Shown piece by piece: positions 44,264 to 53,237 of a stretch of DNA of 64,000 nucleotides (its first letter is position 1; the number at the start of each line of letters is the position of its first letter). The stretch covers positions 1 to 64,000 of the forward strand of contig LFRW01000024.1 of assembly GCA_001512965.1 (NCBI GenBank), given 5' to 3'. Both the position numbers and the translations under genes were made by a program. A model generated the notes under the pieces. That model did not search any database. It saw only the letters and a list, made by a program, of their open reading frames with translations, and was not told the DNA's origin. The stretch comes from Methanomicrobia archaeon DTU008 (lineage in GTDB: Archaea; Thermoplasmatota; Thermoplasmata; Methanomassiliicoccales; Methanomassiliicoccaceae).

Positions 44264-45793
44264 ATGAGGAAAAACGGTACCGCCATCGCAGTGGTATTGC
44301 TCGTAGCGATGTTCATGATGAGTATCATGGTCGTGCCACAGCCACTGCGGGAGAGGTAACTCCATCCGATGTCGTGAAAAAGGCCGTCGGAAAGAAGGTC
44401 TTTTGAGAGAGGACCTAAAGCCCTTAATGGAGAGACCGTGGGGAAGCTTCTCTCCCCATTCAACTGTAAAGTGAACGACTTCTGCGCTTCTTTGGACTCG
44501 AGATCATTCGCTCTTATACATAAAGGAGACGGGACGGAGGAATCCCGCATCCATTTCAAGTTAGCGGATAAGTATCGTGCATCCTTCTTTGTCAATGTGA
44601 CCATGGACCTGTCCGAGGCCGGTCAGTATGTCATCACCGGTAAGGACCTGGACGATCTTGGAAAGGCGGTCAACGAGACCGTGCACAAAAACGGTACGGA
44701 TGAGATCGATTGGGAGTTCATCCGCGGCATCGGCTATTGCGGCTGGGAGTTCGTCCGTGAAAAGTTGGGATTCAGCGTCTGGGACATCTTCCAGATGGAT
44801 TCAGAGCTTAAAACGATCCTGCTGAATTACAACCTTGACTACGCATTGATCATCGACGGTATCATCATATATGATACGGAGACCGAGGTGATCAAGTGTC
44901 TAGACCTGGAGGTGCACGCCGCGCTCTTATTGCACATCAAGGTACGGAACATCCCAAAAGTAATGGTGATCGAATTCACCACGCCTGAAGATGTTACCCA
45001 TACTATCGACCTGTCCTACCTGGACTTCGAACTGGAGATGAAGAGCCTCTTCGATGCGGAGATACATGCTGCCTTCCCACAACTGGAGGGTCTATCGCAT
45101 GCAATACCTTATGAGCCCTCACATCTCGAGAGGCTGTTCGCTGGTTCCAGCTTGCTTGACGGTGATATGATCGACACGGTAATGGCGATCTACACACCTC
45201 TACTGAAATCATCTCAAGATAACGGTCTGCTCCAGGACATTATTATTGTCACGGGCACCATGGAAGGATTCTTCAATGCCACTGGAAGCCCCCAATCGCT
45301 GGAACAGAGGATACTGGAGGAAGGGTTCCCGTTCATCCTTGATAATATCTATATTGGAACCTACCAGGTGACGAATGGCCAGATCTATGGTATCATCCCG
45401 GTCTCAGGCCCCTTGAACCTGGATGGGATTTACACTCTCTTTCTCCCATCCGAGATAGTCGATCACCTTGAGGACAACTCCGTGCTAGATAGAGTGGTTC
45501 CGAGGCTCAAGAACATAGTTCCGGTGATTGATGACGTGGACGAGGCGATGAATGAATTCATGTCCATATCGGAATACAGGGACGAGGTGGTCAAGCAGAT
45601 CAAGGGAGCGACCGATGATCCATCCGATCCCGGTTCCCCGGATGTGCCTTCCAACGATTCCGGTGACGGAGGAAAGAATGGCAAGGTCGATAATCAAGGA
45701 GCCATCGTCCTGGTCATAGGGATCGTGGCCATCGCTGCGATAGCCGCCATCATGACCGTGGTGCTATACCGGGAAGAAGGCCGCAAGGAATGA
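44264..45793 (+). pseudogene. Frameshifted gene for a secreted, membrane-anchored surface protein
   Basis: ATG 44264 opens a signal peptide, MRKNGTAIAVVLLVAMFMMS, but the frame closes at 44357. The natural continuation ATATAGEVTPSDVVKKAVGKKVF is one frame over, and the remainder (FERGPKALNGETVGKLLS...) returns to the first frame and stays open for 450 residues to 45793. Two compensating single-base shifts, the second in a TTTT run at ~44401-44404, therefore disrupt ~22 codons. The body is acidic with low similarity to known families; the C terminus has a Ser/Pro/Asp-rich stalk, a membrane helix (GAIVLVIGIVAIAAIAAIMTVVLY) and a basic tail. Function unknown. Confidence 0.7.
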
Positions 45794-45797
45794 TGAA

Positions 45798-45812
45798 GAG
45801 GGCAAAGCCCTC
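45798..45812 (+). terminator. Terminator after the 44.3-45.8 kb surface-protein gene
   Basis: gagggc-aaa-gccctc followed by tctctctttttcatctttt, a short hairpin with a T-rich tail placed 5 bp after the stop codon. Confidence 0.6.
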
Positions 45813-45905
45813 TCTCTCTTTTTCATCTTTTCAATTATGCTCTTGATGATGGAACGGATGATCAATAGATAAAAATAAAGTTTGTAAAGTGATTAGCTTT
45901 ATAAT

Positions 45906-46340
45906 TTACAATAGCTCAATCTTTCCTCTCTTCCCCTTCGCGATATCAAGGCCGAACTCGGTCTGCTTGGTATAACAGTCAGTCAGCTTCAGCTGGGTGC
46001 CGATCTCTATCTTCATCTCCTCAGGTAGGTCCACATCCTCATCCCAAAGGGTCAGGCGGCATGTTCCGGTCTCGTCCTCGATATTTATGTTCCTGACCTT
46101 ACCCTCACCGCCACTCCTCTTCTGGAAGGTCTTGGTCTCATTTATCCGAGTGACCTTGACCACGACAGACACTTCTTCCTTGTCACCGATATCGGCTATC
46201 TTCTTGATGGATGCCATATTGCTCTCCTCTTCCAACTTGGCCATTCGGCGAAGGACCTCGTCATTGAGCAGACCGCCGAACTCTCGGCGAAGCTCCGCCA
46301 CCTTTGCCTCAAGGTCCCCGTTCATGCTTCTCTCGATCAT
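45906..46340 (-). CDS. Single OB-fold nucleic-acid-binding protein (RPA-like)
   Basis: A 144-residue protein. An N-terminal helical region (EAKVAELRREFGGLLNDEVLRRMAKLEEE) precedes an OB fold (VSVVVKVTRINETKTFQKR, GKVRNINIEDETGTCRLTLWDEDVD, GTQLKLTDCYTKQTEFGLDIAKGKRGKIELL). The layout matches archaeal RPA-like single-OB proteins that bind single-stranded DNA. A TATA-like aaaatatata on the minus strand at ~46378-46388 precedes it. It is divergent from the recombinase pair, with which it shares a 200-bp control region. Confidence 0.8.
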   Translation of the reverse strand: MIERSMNGDLEAKVAELRREFGGLLNDEVLRRMAKLEEESNMASIKKIADIGDKEEVSVVVKVTRINETKTFQKRSGGEGKVRNINIEDETGTCRLTLWDEDVDLPEEMKIEIGTQLKLTDCYTKQTEFGLDIAKGKRGKIELL

Positions 46341-46393
46341 GGCGGGATTCTAATTAACACTACTGGTAGCTGGGCTGTATATATTTTATGCAA

Positions 46394-46463
46394 TTATTGA
46401 TACAAGTGGATGAATTAACGCTCGACGCTTGATTGCATTTCGGACAATGCTCTTATTGATACA
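46394..46463. repeat. 11-bp direct repeat upstream of the recombinases
   Basis: ttattgataca occurs at 46394-46404 and again at 46453-46463, 59 bp apart, with tgcaat/attgca inverted between them. It lies between the OB-fold gene and the first recombinase, where crossover or regulatory sites for serine recombinases would be expected. Confidence 0.4.
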
Positions 46464-46537
46464 GAACGATACCCCCGGCGGGATGCATTCGAACCATCTT
46501 CACCTATCGTTTGAGTTCATGGTCACGGAGGGATGTA

Positions 46538-47365
46538 TTGCGCGCTGCCATCTATGCTAGGGTGTCCACCGAAGATCAGGCGCGTGAAGGGTACAGCATC
46601 CCCTCCCAGCTAAAGAGGCTGCATGCTTATTGCAAGGCCAAAGGCTGGACCGTTGCCGGGGAGTTCGTGGACGAGGGGTACTCGGGAAGAACCACCGACC
46701 GCCCTGCCTACAAACGGATGATGGAGAGCAAGGACGATTGGGATGTTCTCCTCGTCCTGAAGATGGACCGCATCCACCGCGATTCCCAGAACTTCGCGGC
46801 CATGATGGACAACCTCAACGCATGGGGCAAGCAGTTCAACTCCATGCAGGAGAAGTTCGACACCACCACCGCAATGGGCCGGTTCGTCATGGACATCATT
46901 CAGCGAATTGCTCAGCTAGAGAGCGAGCAGATAGGCGAGCGGGTCAAGGTGGGGATGCTTCAGAAGGCCAAATCTGCCTCTGGCTATCTTGGTTCGGGCG
47001 TCCCGTTCGGGTATGATATCGTGGACGGGCGATTGATCCTCAGGGAAGATGAGGCCGAGATCGTTCGATTCATCTATCGCTCGTACTTGTACGGTCGCTC
47101 CCTGTCGGAAATTGCTGATTCCTTGAACGAAAGAGGCATACCCACCAAGAAGGGCAAGGTATGGAAGAAGCAGACGGTGAGCAACATCCTACGCAATCCT
47201 CTATACGCTGGATATGTGGTCTGGGATGACATCGTCTTCTCGCTCGGGCATGAGGCCGTTATCACTCCGGAACGATTCAACGTCGTGCAGGGCATGATGG
47301 AAGGGCGTCGTAGAAGTCCGAACTGCGCGCCGTCCCATCGGCGCCTGGAGGTCGTGAATGCTTAG
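46538..47365 (+). CDS. Short serine recombinase A (resolvase + recombinase domain)
   Basis: Site-specific recombinase, about 275 residues. The resolvase domain starts AAIYARVSTEDQ with the nucleophilic Ser, and continues with KMDRIHRDSQNFAAMMD and RIAQLESEQIGER. The recombinase (PF07508-like) domain covers SGVPFGYDIVDGR to NILRNPLYAGYVVWDD. It stops there: no zinc ribbon or coiled coil of the large serine integrases. The track starts at 46511, but the TTG at 46538 has GGAGG six bases upstream and gives the standard N terminus. It overlaps the second recombinase by 8 bp. Confidence 0.9.
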   Translation: MRAAIYARVSTEDQAREGYSIPSQLKRLHAYCKAKGWTVAGEFVDEGYSGRTTDRPAYKRMMESKDDWDVLLVLKMDRIHRDSQNFAAMMDNLNAWGKQFNSMQEKFDTTTAMGRFVMDIIQRIAQLESEQIGERVKVGMLQKAKSASGYLGSGVPFGYDIVDGRLILREDEAEIVRFIYRSYLYGRSLSEIADSLNERGIPTKKGKVWKKQTVSNILRNPLYAGYVVWDDIVFSLGHEAVITPERFNVVQGMMEGRRRSPNCAPSHRRLEVVNA

Positions 47366-48173
47366 AGTGGCTATCTATACCCGTGTCTCCACCGATGACC
47401 AGGCCGAGGAGGGTTACTCTCTGGAGGCCCAGATGGAGCGCCTGGAGGCGTACTGCGAAGCCCAGGGCTGGGAGGTGGCGGAGAAATACGTGGACGACGG
47501 CTTCAGCGGAAGATCGGTGAAACGGCCAGCATACCAGCGCATGATGGATGAGAGGGACAGATGGGACGCCATCCTGGTCATGAAGATGGATAGGATCCAT
47601 CGCAACTCCAAGAACTTCATGGTGATGATGGAGAACCTGGAGAGATGGGGAAAGCAGTTCATGTCCATGCAGGAGGAGCTGGATACATCGTCGGCCATGG
47701 GTCGCTTCGTCGTGGACATCATTCAGCGATTGGCCCAGCTGGAGAGCGAGCAGATAGGTGAGAGGACATACTCTGGCATGGCGCAGAAGGCGGAGTCGGG
47801 AGGAATGCTTGGCCTCTTCCCACCGTTCGGCTACAGGGTCAAGGACAAGGAACTGGTCGTGGTGGAGGAGGAGGCCGAGGTTGTCAGGGACCTCTATCGT
47901 CGATACTGCGCCGGCGAGACGATGGCCGATCTGGCCGAATCCCTAAACAAACATGGGATCAGGACCAGGAAGGGCAACCGCTGGACGCTGTACTCCGTCC
48001 GGCACATCCTTCATAACCCCATCTATGCAGGATTCCGCCGATGGGATGGGATACTGGTAAGGAGCAAGCATCCCTCGATAATCGACGTAAAGTTGTTCAA
48101 CGACGCCCAGTTGGTCGCCGCCGATAGGACGAAGGATCCGAGATTCAAGAGCGCTTCCACGTTACCTCTCTGA
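47358..48173 (+). CDS. Short serine recombinase B (resolvase + recombinase domain)
   Basis: A 271-residue homologue of the preceding gene, with catalytic Ser in VAIYTRVSTDDQ, KMDRIHRNSKNFMVMMENL, RLAQLESEQIGERT and the recombinase domain from FPPFGYRVKDKE to RHILHNPIYAGFRRWDG. It also lacks the C-terminal zinc ribbon and coiled coil. The sequences of A and B are clearly related but divergent, so the pair is an old duplication kept as a translationally coupled unit, which suggests a heteromeric recombinase. Confidence 0.9.
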   Translation: MLRVAIYTRVSTDDQAEEGYSLEAQMERLEAYCEAQGWEVAEKYVDDGFSGRSVKRPAYQRMMDERDRWDAILVMKMDRIHRNSKNFMVMMENLERWGKQFMSMQEELDTSSAMGRFVVDIIQRLAQLESEQIGERTYSGMAQKAESGGMLGLFPPFGYRVKDKELVVVEEEAEVVRDLYRRYCAGETMADLAESLNKHGIRTRKGNRWTLYSVRHILHNPIYAGFRRWDGILVRSKHPSIIDVKLFNDAQLVAADRTKDPRFKSASTLPL

Positions 48174-48212
48174 CCTTCATCTATTTGAATCTCCGATGGG
48201 ATTAGGTGTTCA

Positions 48213-49010
48213 ATGCCAGATAGATGGGTGCTTCCAGATAGACGCGCTGCTCTTGAATGGTGTAGAGATCGTAACGAGCAAGGAATGACATGCATCCTTG
48301 ACATCCTTGGTAGATATTCTCGCCAGGAATCGGATGCAAGGAATGTGCATGACAGCTACGTTTCCCTGATCGGGGACATTTCCAAGAACGGTCTTAGGGC
48401 GTCCATCACGGTCAAGCCGTCAACTCTCGGAGGCACCCTGCACAGAGAGAATACGATGAGGCTCGCCAGGAGCATCTGCGAGAAAGCCGCAAGCAAGAAG
48501 GTCCCATTCGAACTGTATATGGAAGGCCAGCGTATGGTCGACCTCACTCTGGGCATAGCCGTCGACTGCCTTCAATCAGGCCTTCCGGTGACGGTCACAT
48601 TACAAGCATATCTCCGCCGAACCGGTCAGGACATCGACGCCATGCTGGACGCTGGGGCTAGGATACGCCTGGTAAAGGGAGCGTATACAGGGGACATATC
48701 CGACTTCAACATGATACAGGAGGCGTTCAAGGACGCCGCAGAGCAGATCATTGAGCAGGATATTCCCTTCTGCATCGCCACACATGATCCAGACCTGCTA
48801 AGGTGGGCAATGAATCGTATCCCTGACCGAGATTTCATTGAATATTCTTTCTTGAAGGGATTGGCGAACGAGACCAAGGAAATGATGGCCTTCGAGGGGT
48901 GGAAGGTATCGGAGTATGTTCCCTACGGCAATGCGAAGGAAGGGTATGAGACGAGGCGCAGGACCTACCTTGCAAAATTGGAGGAGCTAGGACGTTCCCC
49001 TCTTCCATGA
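48213..49010 (+). CDS. Monofunctional proline dehydrogenase
   Basis: FAD-dependent oxidation of proline to pyrroline-5-carboxylate; 265 residues. TIM-barrel blocks of the ProDH family are ITVKPSTLGG, VTVTLQAYLRRTGQDI, ARIRLVKGAYTGD, FCIATHDPDLL and EYVPYGNAKEGYETRRRTYL, the last carrying the substrate-binding YxxRR. The start ATG follows AGGTG. It sits 39 bp after the recombinase pair, on the same strand, inside an A/T-rich island with no other amino-acid catabolic genes. It could be cargo of a mobile unit; that is inference. Confidence 0.88.
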   Translation: MPDRWVLPDRRAALEWCRDRNEQGMTCILDILGRYSRQESDARNVHDSYVSLIGDISKNGLRASITVKPSTLGGTLHRENTMRLARSICEKAASKKVPFELYMEGQRMVDLTLGIAVDCLQSGLPVTVTLQAYLRRTGQDIDAMLDAGARIRLVKGAYTGDISDFNMIQEAFKDAAEQIIEQDIPFCIATHDPDLLRWAMNRIPDRDFIEYSFLKGLANETKEMMAFEGWKVSEYVPYGNAKEGYETRRRTYLAKLEELGRSPLP

Positions 49011-49351
49011 TCGGACCTTTCGATGATACCTTGTACGAAAGCTAAAAAGAATCTAATTTTACCATATTATTAATTATTTTTTAGAATAAATTATCTATCC
49101 TTTCTATTCTTTTTGGAATTTTTTTTCCTACCAAATAGTGATTTACTACATATCAATTGTCATTTTGATTATAATTCGTTGCAAAGTTATATCTTATTGA
49201 AAAGTTGATGAGACTTTTTGATTGCTATATTAATCGTAGCAATCAAAGGAGAGGAGAGCCCGTGCCATCGTTGAAGTCCCTCTCGGGGCTTCGTCGATAA
49301 AATCGATCTTGATGACTTGGGTCTCAATATCGAAACAGGAGGAAGTAAACA
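49011..49351. other. A/T-rich intergenic region
   Basis: A strongly A/T-rich stretch with T-runs (ttggaattttttttcc near 49111-49126) that could end proline dehydrogenase transcription. A tatattaatcg-like promoter element near 49227-49237 and an aggagg ribosome site near 49340 serve the next gene. No ORF is supported. Confidence 0.45.
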
Positions 49352-49927
49352 ATGGCGGAAGAATCGAACGTACACATAAAAGTGGCAATGGCCGACGTGA
49401 TGGCGCTATTCGCGATAGCGTTCTTCACATTCCTTGTTGGCGGCCTAGGCCTACAAGTATTTGACTCTGTGGACTTGATCGCTAGCATCGCAGGTCCTGT
49501 GGGTCTTTTGGTCCTTGTTGCGACCATCGTAGCATACTTGAACGAGAACCTTTTGGGAACCGCGATCTTCGGACCACTGGCCATATTCTTCTTGGTGTTC
49601 CCCTTCATCCCAGCTGACGCCGCTGGAATGCTTGGGCTGGTTTACATCGGACTTGTGATCCTGATCGATGCCGTGCTGTCCCTGGCGCAGCCAGTCAAGC
49701 TGTTGCCTATAGTGCTGTTCATCGCTGCGATCGCGTTCTTCGTCACTGCAGCCTGGTATAACGGCGGAGCCATTGACGAAGGTCTGAGGACCGCTGTAGG
49801 TGCCTTGTGGATGATCTTCTCCCTGCTTGGCCTGTACCTTGGAGCGGGCATCACCCTCCTGGTCATGAAGGGAAAGCAGGTCGTTCCGATCGGCATCGCT
49901 TCAGCGCCTGCTTCATCAAAGGCCTAA
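49352..49927 (+). CDS. GPR1/FUN34/YaaH (AceTr)-like six-TM membrane protein
   Basis: A 191-residue protein with six evenly spaced hydrophobic segments. The order and the central segments (LLGTAIFGPLAIFFLVFPFIP, AWYNGGAIDEGLRTAVGALW) fit the AceTr family of acetate or succinate channels, but the diagnostic N-terminal NPxPLG motif is not evident, so this is a distant or uncertain member. Codon use and the strong AGGAGG ribosome site suggest good expression. It is a single-gene unit with its own terminator. Confidence 0.6.
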   Translation: MAEESNVHIKVAMADVMALFAIAFFTFLVGGLGLQVFDSVDLIASIAGPVGLLVLVATIVAYLNENLLGTAIFGPLAIFFLVFPFIPADAAGMLGLVYIGLVILIDAVLSLAQPVKLLPIVLFIAAIAFFVTAAWYNGGAIDEGLRTAVGALWMIFSLLGLYLGAGITLLVMKGKQVVPIGIASAPASSKA

Positions 49928-49949
49928 AACCCTTAAGGGTCATTTCAAA

Positions 49950-49965
49950 GGGGCCGATCGGCCCC
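49950..49965 (+). terminator. Terminator of the AceTr-like gene
   Basis: ggggccgatcggcccc is a perfect 16-nt palindrome followed by actttatcctctttctttctc. A smaller palindrome, acccttaagggt, precedes it. Confidence 0.6.
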
Positions 49966-50311
49966 ACTTTATCCTCTTTCTTTCTCGATCATCCAGATAT
50001 GAACATACAGCATTGCAGGATCGCTTCGTTCGACACAATCCAATCTCGCATAGTTGCTCCTTTCCGTCTTTTAAGCCGTCCTTTTCGCCTTAATAGTCAT
50101 TTTATAGCCATTGAAGGCTCTGTATTTCAATCTTTCGATTAGCATCGGGAAAGGAGAACGTGCAACACTTCATGACGAATCCTCTCCATAGCTAGGGTTG
50201 AACATGATGATCGATCTATATCGAAAAGCGATATCATTCTCGAGCTCTGTAATTTTATTATTTACAGGAAATGATTATATCGAGATCTGAAAATGCAACC
50301 CTCTCGATATA
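49966..50311. other. Intergenic region upstream of the second BspA-like gene
   Basis: A/T-rich, no gene seen. A promoter-like ttttattatttacagg (about 50253-50268) lies ~45-60 nt before the ATG at 50312. Confidence 0.4.
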
Positions 50312-51648
50312 ATGTTGAACAGATCCCGTTGTGTCATCCTAACATTGCTCGTTCTATTAGCGACAGTACAGATGCTGCCCTATGTGGCAGAGGCTTCATC
50401 GGACGCAGACGTTCAAATGAGCGAATTGGATTATTAGTACACGATTATCGATTATGACCCTGTGCTTTGAGGCAAGGTACAGATCGATAGGTACGTCGGT
50501 GATGGGGGTGACATCGCCATTCCAGAGACGTTATCTGGAATGCCGGTCGTATCCATTGGCGACTCCGATTTCCGCGATTGCACCGTTCTCACTTCAGTCG
50601 TCATCCCTGACAGCGTGAAGAGCATAGGCGATTGGGCGTTCTTACGCTGCACCTCTCTAACATCCGTTACCTTTGGAGATGGAGTAACTCACATCGGCGA
50701 GGGGGCCTTCTATAGCTACTCCTCGCTCGTCTCGGTGGTCATCGGGAAAGGTGTCGAATCGATCGATGAAGAGGCTTTTGGCTTCTGTACCTCCCTTGAG
50801 TCCATCACCATCCCTGGCAACGTCAGATCTATCGGCGAATACGTCTTCACCAACTGCCATTCTCTCACCTCGGTCTTACCTCGGTGATCATCGAGGAAGG
50901 TGTCACCTCTATTGGCAACGATGCCTTCCATTACTGCACGTCGCTGACCTCGATGGTCCTTCCTGACAACATGACAACCTTGGGAGATTACGCGTTCGCG
51001 TTCTGCTCTTCCCTGGAGACCGTCAACATCGGCAAGAACTTGGCGGGAACGATCGATGTGTACACCTTCGATCACTGCATCTCTTTGACCTCTATCCATG
51101 TCGCCGATGGCAATGAGAGGTATGCAAGCGTTGACGGTCTGCTATATAACAAAGATCTCACCACACTGATATGATGCCCTGAAGGCAGGAGCGGTTCCGT
51201 TACCGTCCACGACAGTGTGACAAGGATCGCCACATATGCATTCTATCGCTGTCCCTCATTGACAACTATAACGCTTCCTAGCGGTCTGAACAGCATTGGA
51301 GACTATGCCTTCCAGGAATGTGCCAACTTGACATCCATAACCATCGGGACAGGCGTCACCACCATAGGCGATTTCGCATTCGAAAATTGCAGATCCCTGA
51401 ACTCGATAACGTTCAAAGATGACGCGCCTTCGGTGGGATACCGCTGGCTCGACCAGGTCAGCGACGACCTGACGATATACTGTTACGAGGGATCGATAGG
51501 GTTCGACGGTCCCGACTGGGAGGGTCTGAAACTCAAGGTGATATCGGCCTCGGAACGTTCCTCAGGCGATACTCTGATCGCCATGGGCATTGTGATCATC
51601 GTCTTCGTGGCAATAGTGGCATCGATGCAATATATTCGGAAACGTTAA
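50312..51648 (+). pseudogene. Degenerate BspA-type leucine-rich-repeat surface protein
   Basis: ATG 50312 encodes a signal peptide (LNRSRCVILTLLVLLATVQM) and mature N terminus. The frame is then broken by TAG (50435) and TGA (50468), by an 8-bp repeat of period 11 (acctcggt at 50867 and 50878) that shifts the frame, and by another TGA (51172). Joined, the pieces give a protein homologous to the one at 36650: LRR_5/BspA repeats (SVKSIGDWAFLRCTSLTSV), the C-terminal block IGFDGPDWEGLKLKVIS and a membrane anchor (IAMGIVIIVFVAIVASM). The number of lesions marks it as a pseudogene. Confidence 0.85.
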
Positions 51649-51662
51649 GGGAGAAGCTTAGA

Positions 51663-51692
51663 GGCGGCCCCGCACGAACCCGCAGGGCCGCC
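51663..51692 (+). terminator. Terminator after the degenerate BspA-like gene
   Basis: ggcggccc ... gggccgcc (8-bp stem, 14-nt loop) followed by ctttctattcatttgacgtttttt. Confidence 0.6.
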
Positions 51693-52715
51693 CTTTCTAT
51701 TCATTTGACGTTTTTTACGTTAAATAGGTCTGATGAACTCCAATCCTCCTAATCGTATGCTGAAATGGCGAATCCAAAAACAATCTGCCATTCACTTCAT
51801 CTGGAGTCCTGTCATCATTTATCAATATCCTGTATCACACGATATCTGTGCACATTGGTTGTCGATCGGCATCATGCGTTTCATCATCTGATCATGCTTA
51901 TACACATTGGTGTTTTCACCATATGGGAACCACCGGGAGCTTTGCTGTCTCCCCCTCATAAGAAGATCATGCGTGCGAAGACAATAGAAAAGGCAAGAAT
52001 GAAGGGGAGGTTCTGTATTATTATACCAAGATCATCAGACTCCTCATTTTCCGTATGATTTAAAGGATGAGTGCAACCTGTTTCTCAGATGAAAACGTTC
52101 TTTCTCATATTACGCCCCTCACTCATTCACCTAGCAAAAAATATTAACGCTGTTTATGCATAGTTTCTGGCTGATTGTAGCTAATTAGATTATTAGTTAT
52201 GCTATTAGCTTTATTGACTTTATAATTTTTGCTATAGGCATTATGAACATTTTTTCCATGGTTAACCGGAGCATTGTCATCTTTATTGCCTATCAATGAG
52301 GCCTGAAATTGACTCTTTACACATCCTATCATTCCCGTCTTCATTGTACAATATTTTATACAGAGATTGTATACTCGTATAATAGGTCTCAAAATAGGAG
52401 ATCAAATCCGCTACTCCTTTCATAAGCGACGCAAATTGCATCGATATACTCTCTCATAATAGGGAAATTACCGTGCTATATCGTGTATCGATGCAAAAAT
52501 GAGCCGGGAGAGCGGTTTTCGACTCCTATCCGGGGCATCTTCAATTTGATATTCGGGAGACCGTCGTTGACCATAATGTACTATTATGTGCATTGTACTA
52601 TCGTTGCGCATAAAATCATTTGATGTATATGATTCTATGATATCTATGATATGCTTGATAACAATTAATTACATAGAATCTATAGCGCTCTCAAAGGAAA
52701 AAGGATGGGAATGTT
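51693..52715. other. Long A/T-rich region without supported genes
   Basis: About 1 kb with low coding quality. The track's ORFs at 51765-52058 (+) and 52144-52392 (-) have no recognisable motif, no ribosome site and unusual composition, and I do not accept them. Short tandem-like runs such as tatgatatctatgatatgc (about 52635-52654) are present. It ends with aaaggatgg, the ribosome site of the small gene at 52716. Confidence 0.4.
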
Positions 52716-52880
52716 ATGAGCGAAGATAACGGATCGAGGATGACGAGCATACAGATAACGGCTCAAACGCGCGACCGCCTCTATCGGCTAAAGTTTCGCC
52801 GAACCTATGATCAATTCCTAAACGAGCTCTGCGATCTTTATGAAGAAACCGTCTCCGGGGAGGGCAAATCATCCCCCTAA
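52716..52880 (+). CDS. Small ribbon-helix-helix/antitoxin-like protein
   Basis: A 54-residue ORF below the track's cut-off: MTSIQITAQTRDRLYRLKF then RTYDQFLNELCDLYEE. The pattern of a short beta strand with TxxTRDRL and a second helix after TYDxFLNEL is that of the small archaeal RHH/VapB-like proteins (often written TIQVSxETRxRLxxLK...TYDDxIxxL). The AAGGATGG ribosome site lies ~8 nt before ATG. There is no toxin gene on either side, so it may be an orphan regulator of the island. Confidence 0.6.
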   Translation: MSEDNGSRMTSIQITAQTRDRLYRLKFRRTYDQFLNELCDLYEETVSGEGKSSP

Positions 52881-53237
52881 CTCCCCCATCAATCACATAA
52901 ATTCCCTAGATATCTCATGAACATTAAAGAAGTAAGGTAGTAACTATACTACCAAATTATGTATCGCATCATGCGTTATGCACCCTGAGGGGTATCAATT
53001 CACGCTATATGATTAGATAATAGTAAGTGTTGGTACCGTTCTTCAATGGTCAAACGCGAACGAATGATGAAGCGCACCTTTCGGTCATGTCGATGGGCCC
53101 GTGGGTCGAACATGAAAAACTCCATGGCATGATGTCATCTCTCAGTTAGAAGGGAGCATGGACATCCTCCCCATGCCTAATGATGCATGATCGATGATGA
53201 ACTATAAGGGAAAGGACCGGGGTTCGTAATAATGATC
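52881..53237. other. Intergenic region before crcB
   Basis: No gene seen; A/T-rich at left, more GC-rich at right. The plus-strand ORF 53232-53627 is the antisense shadow of crcB. Confidence 0.4.

Noticed and set aside
46480-46500. tRNA T-arm-like gcattcgaacc near the recombinases, as an attachment site.
   Set aside because: Only four of five stem pairs form and no other tRNA parts are present.
50435-50437. In-frame TAG as a pyrrolysine codon in the BspA-like gene.
   Set aside because: The same gene also has two TGA stops and a frameshift, so it is a decayed gene and not a Pyl protein.
51765-52392. ORFs of 97 and 82 residues in the A/T-rich region.
   Set aside because: No ribosome site, no motif, and composition unlike the coding genes of the window.
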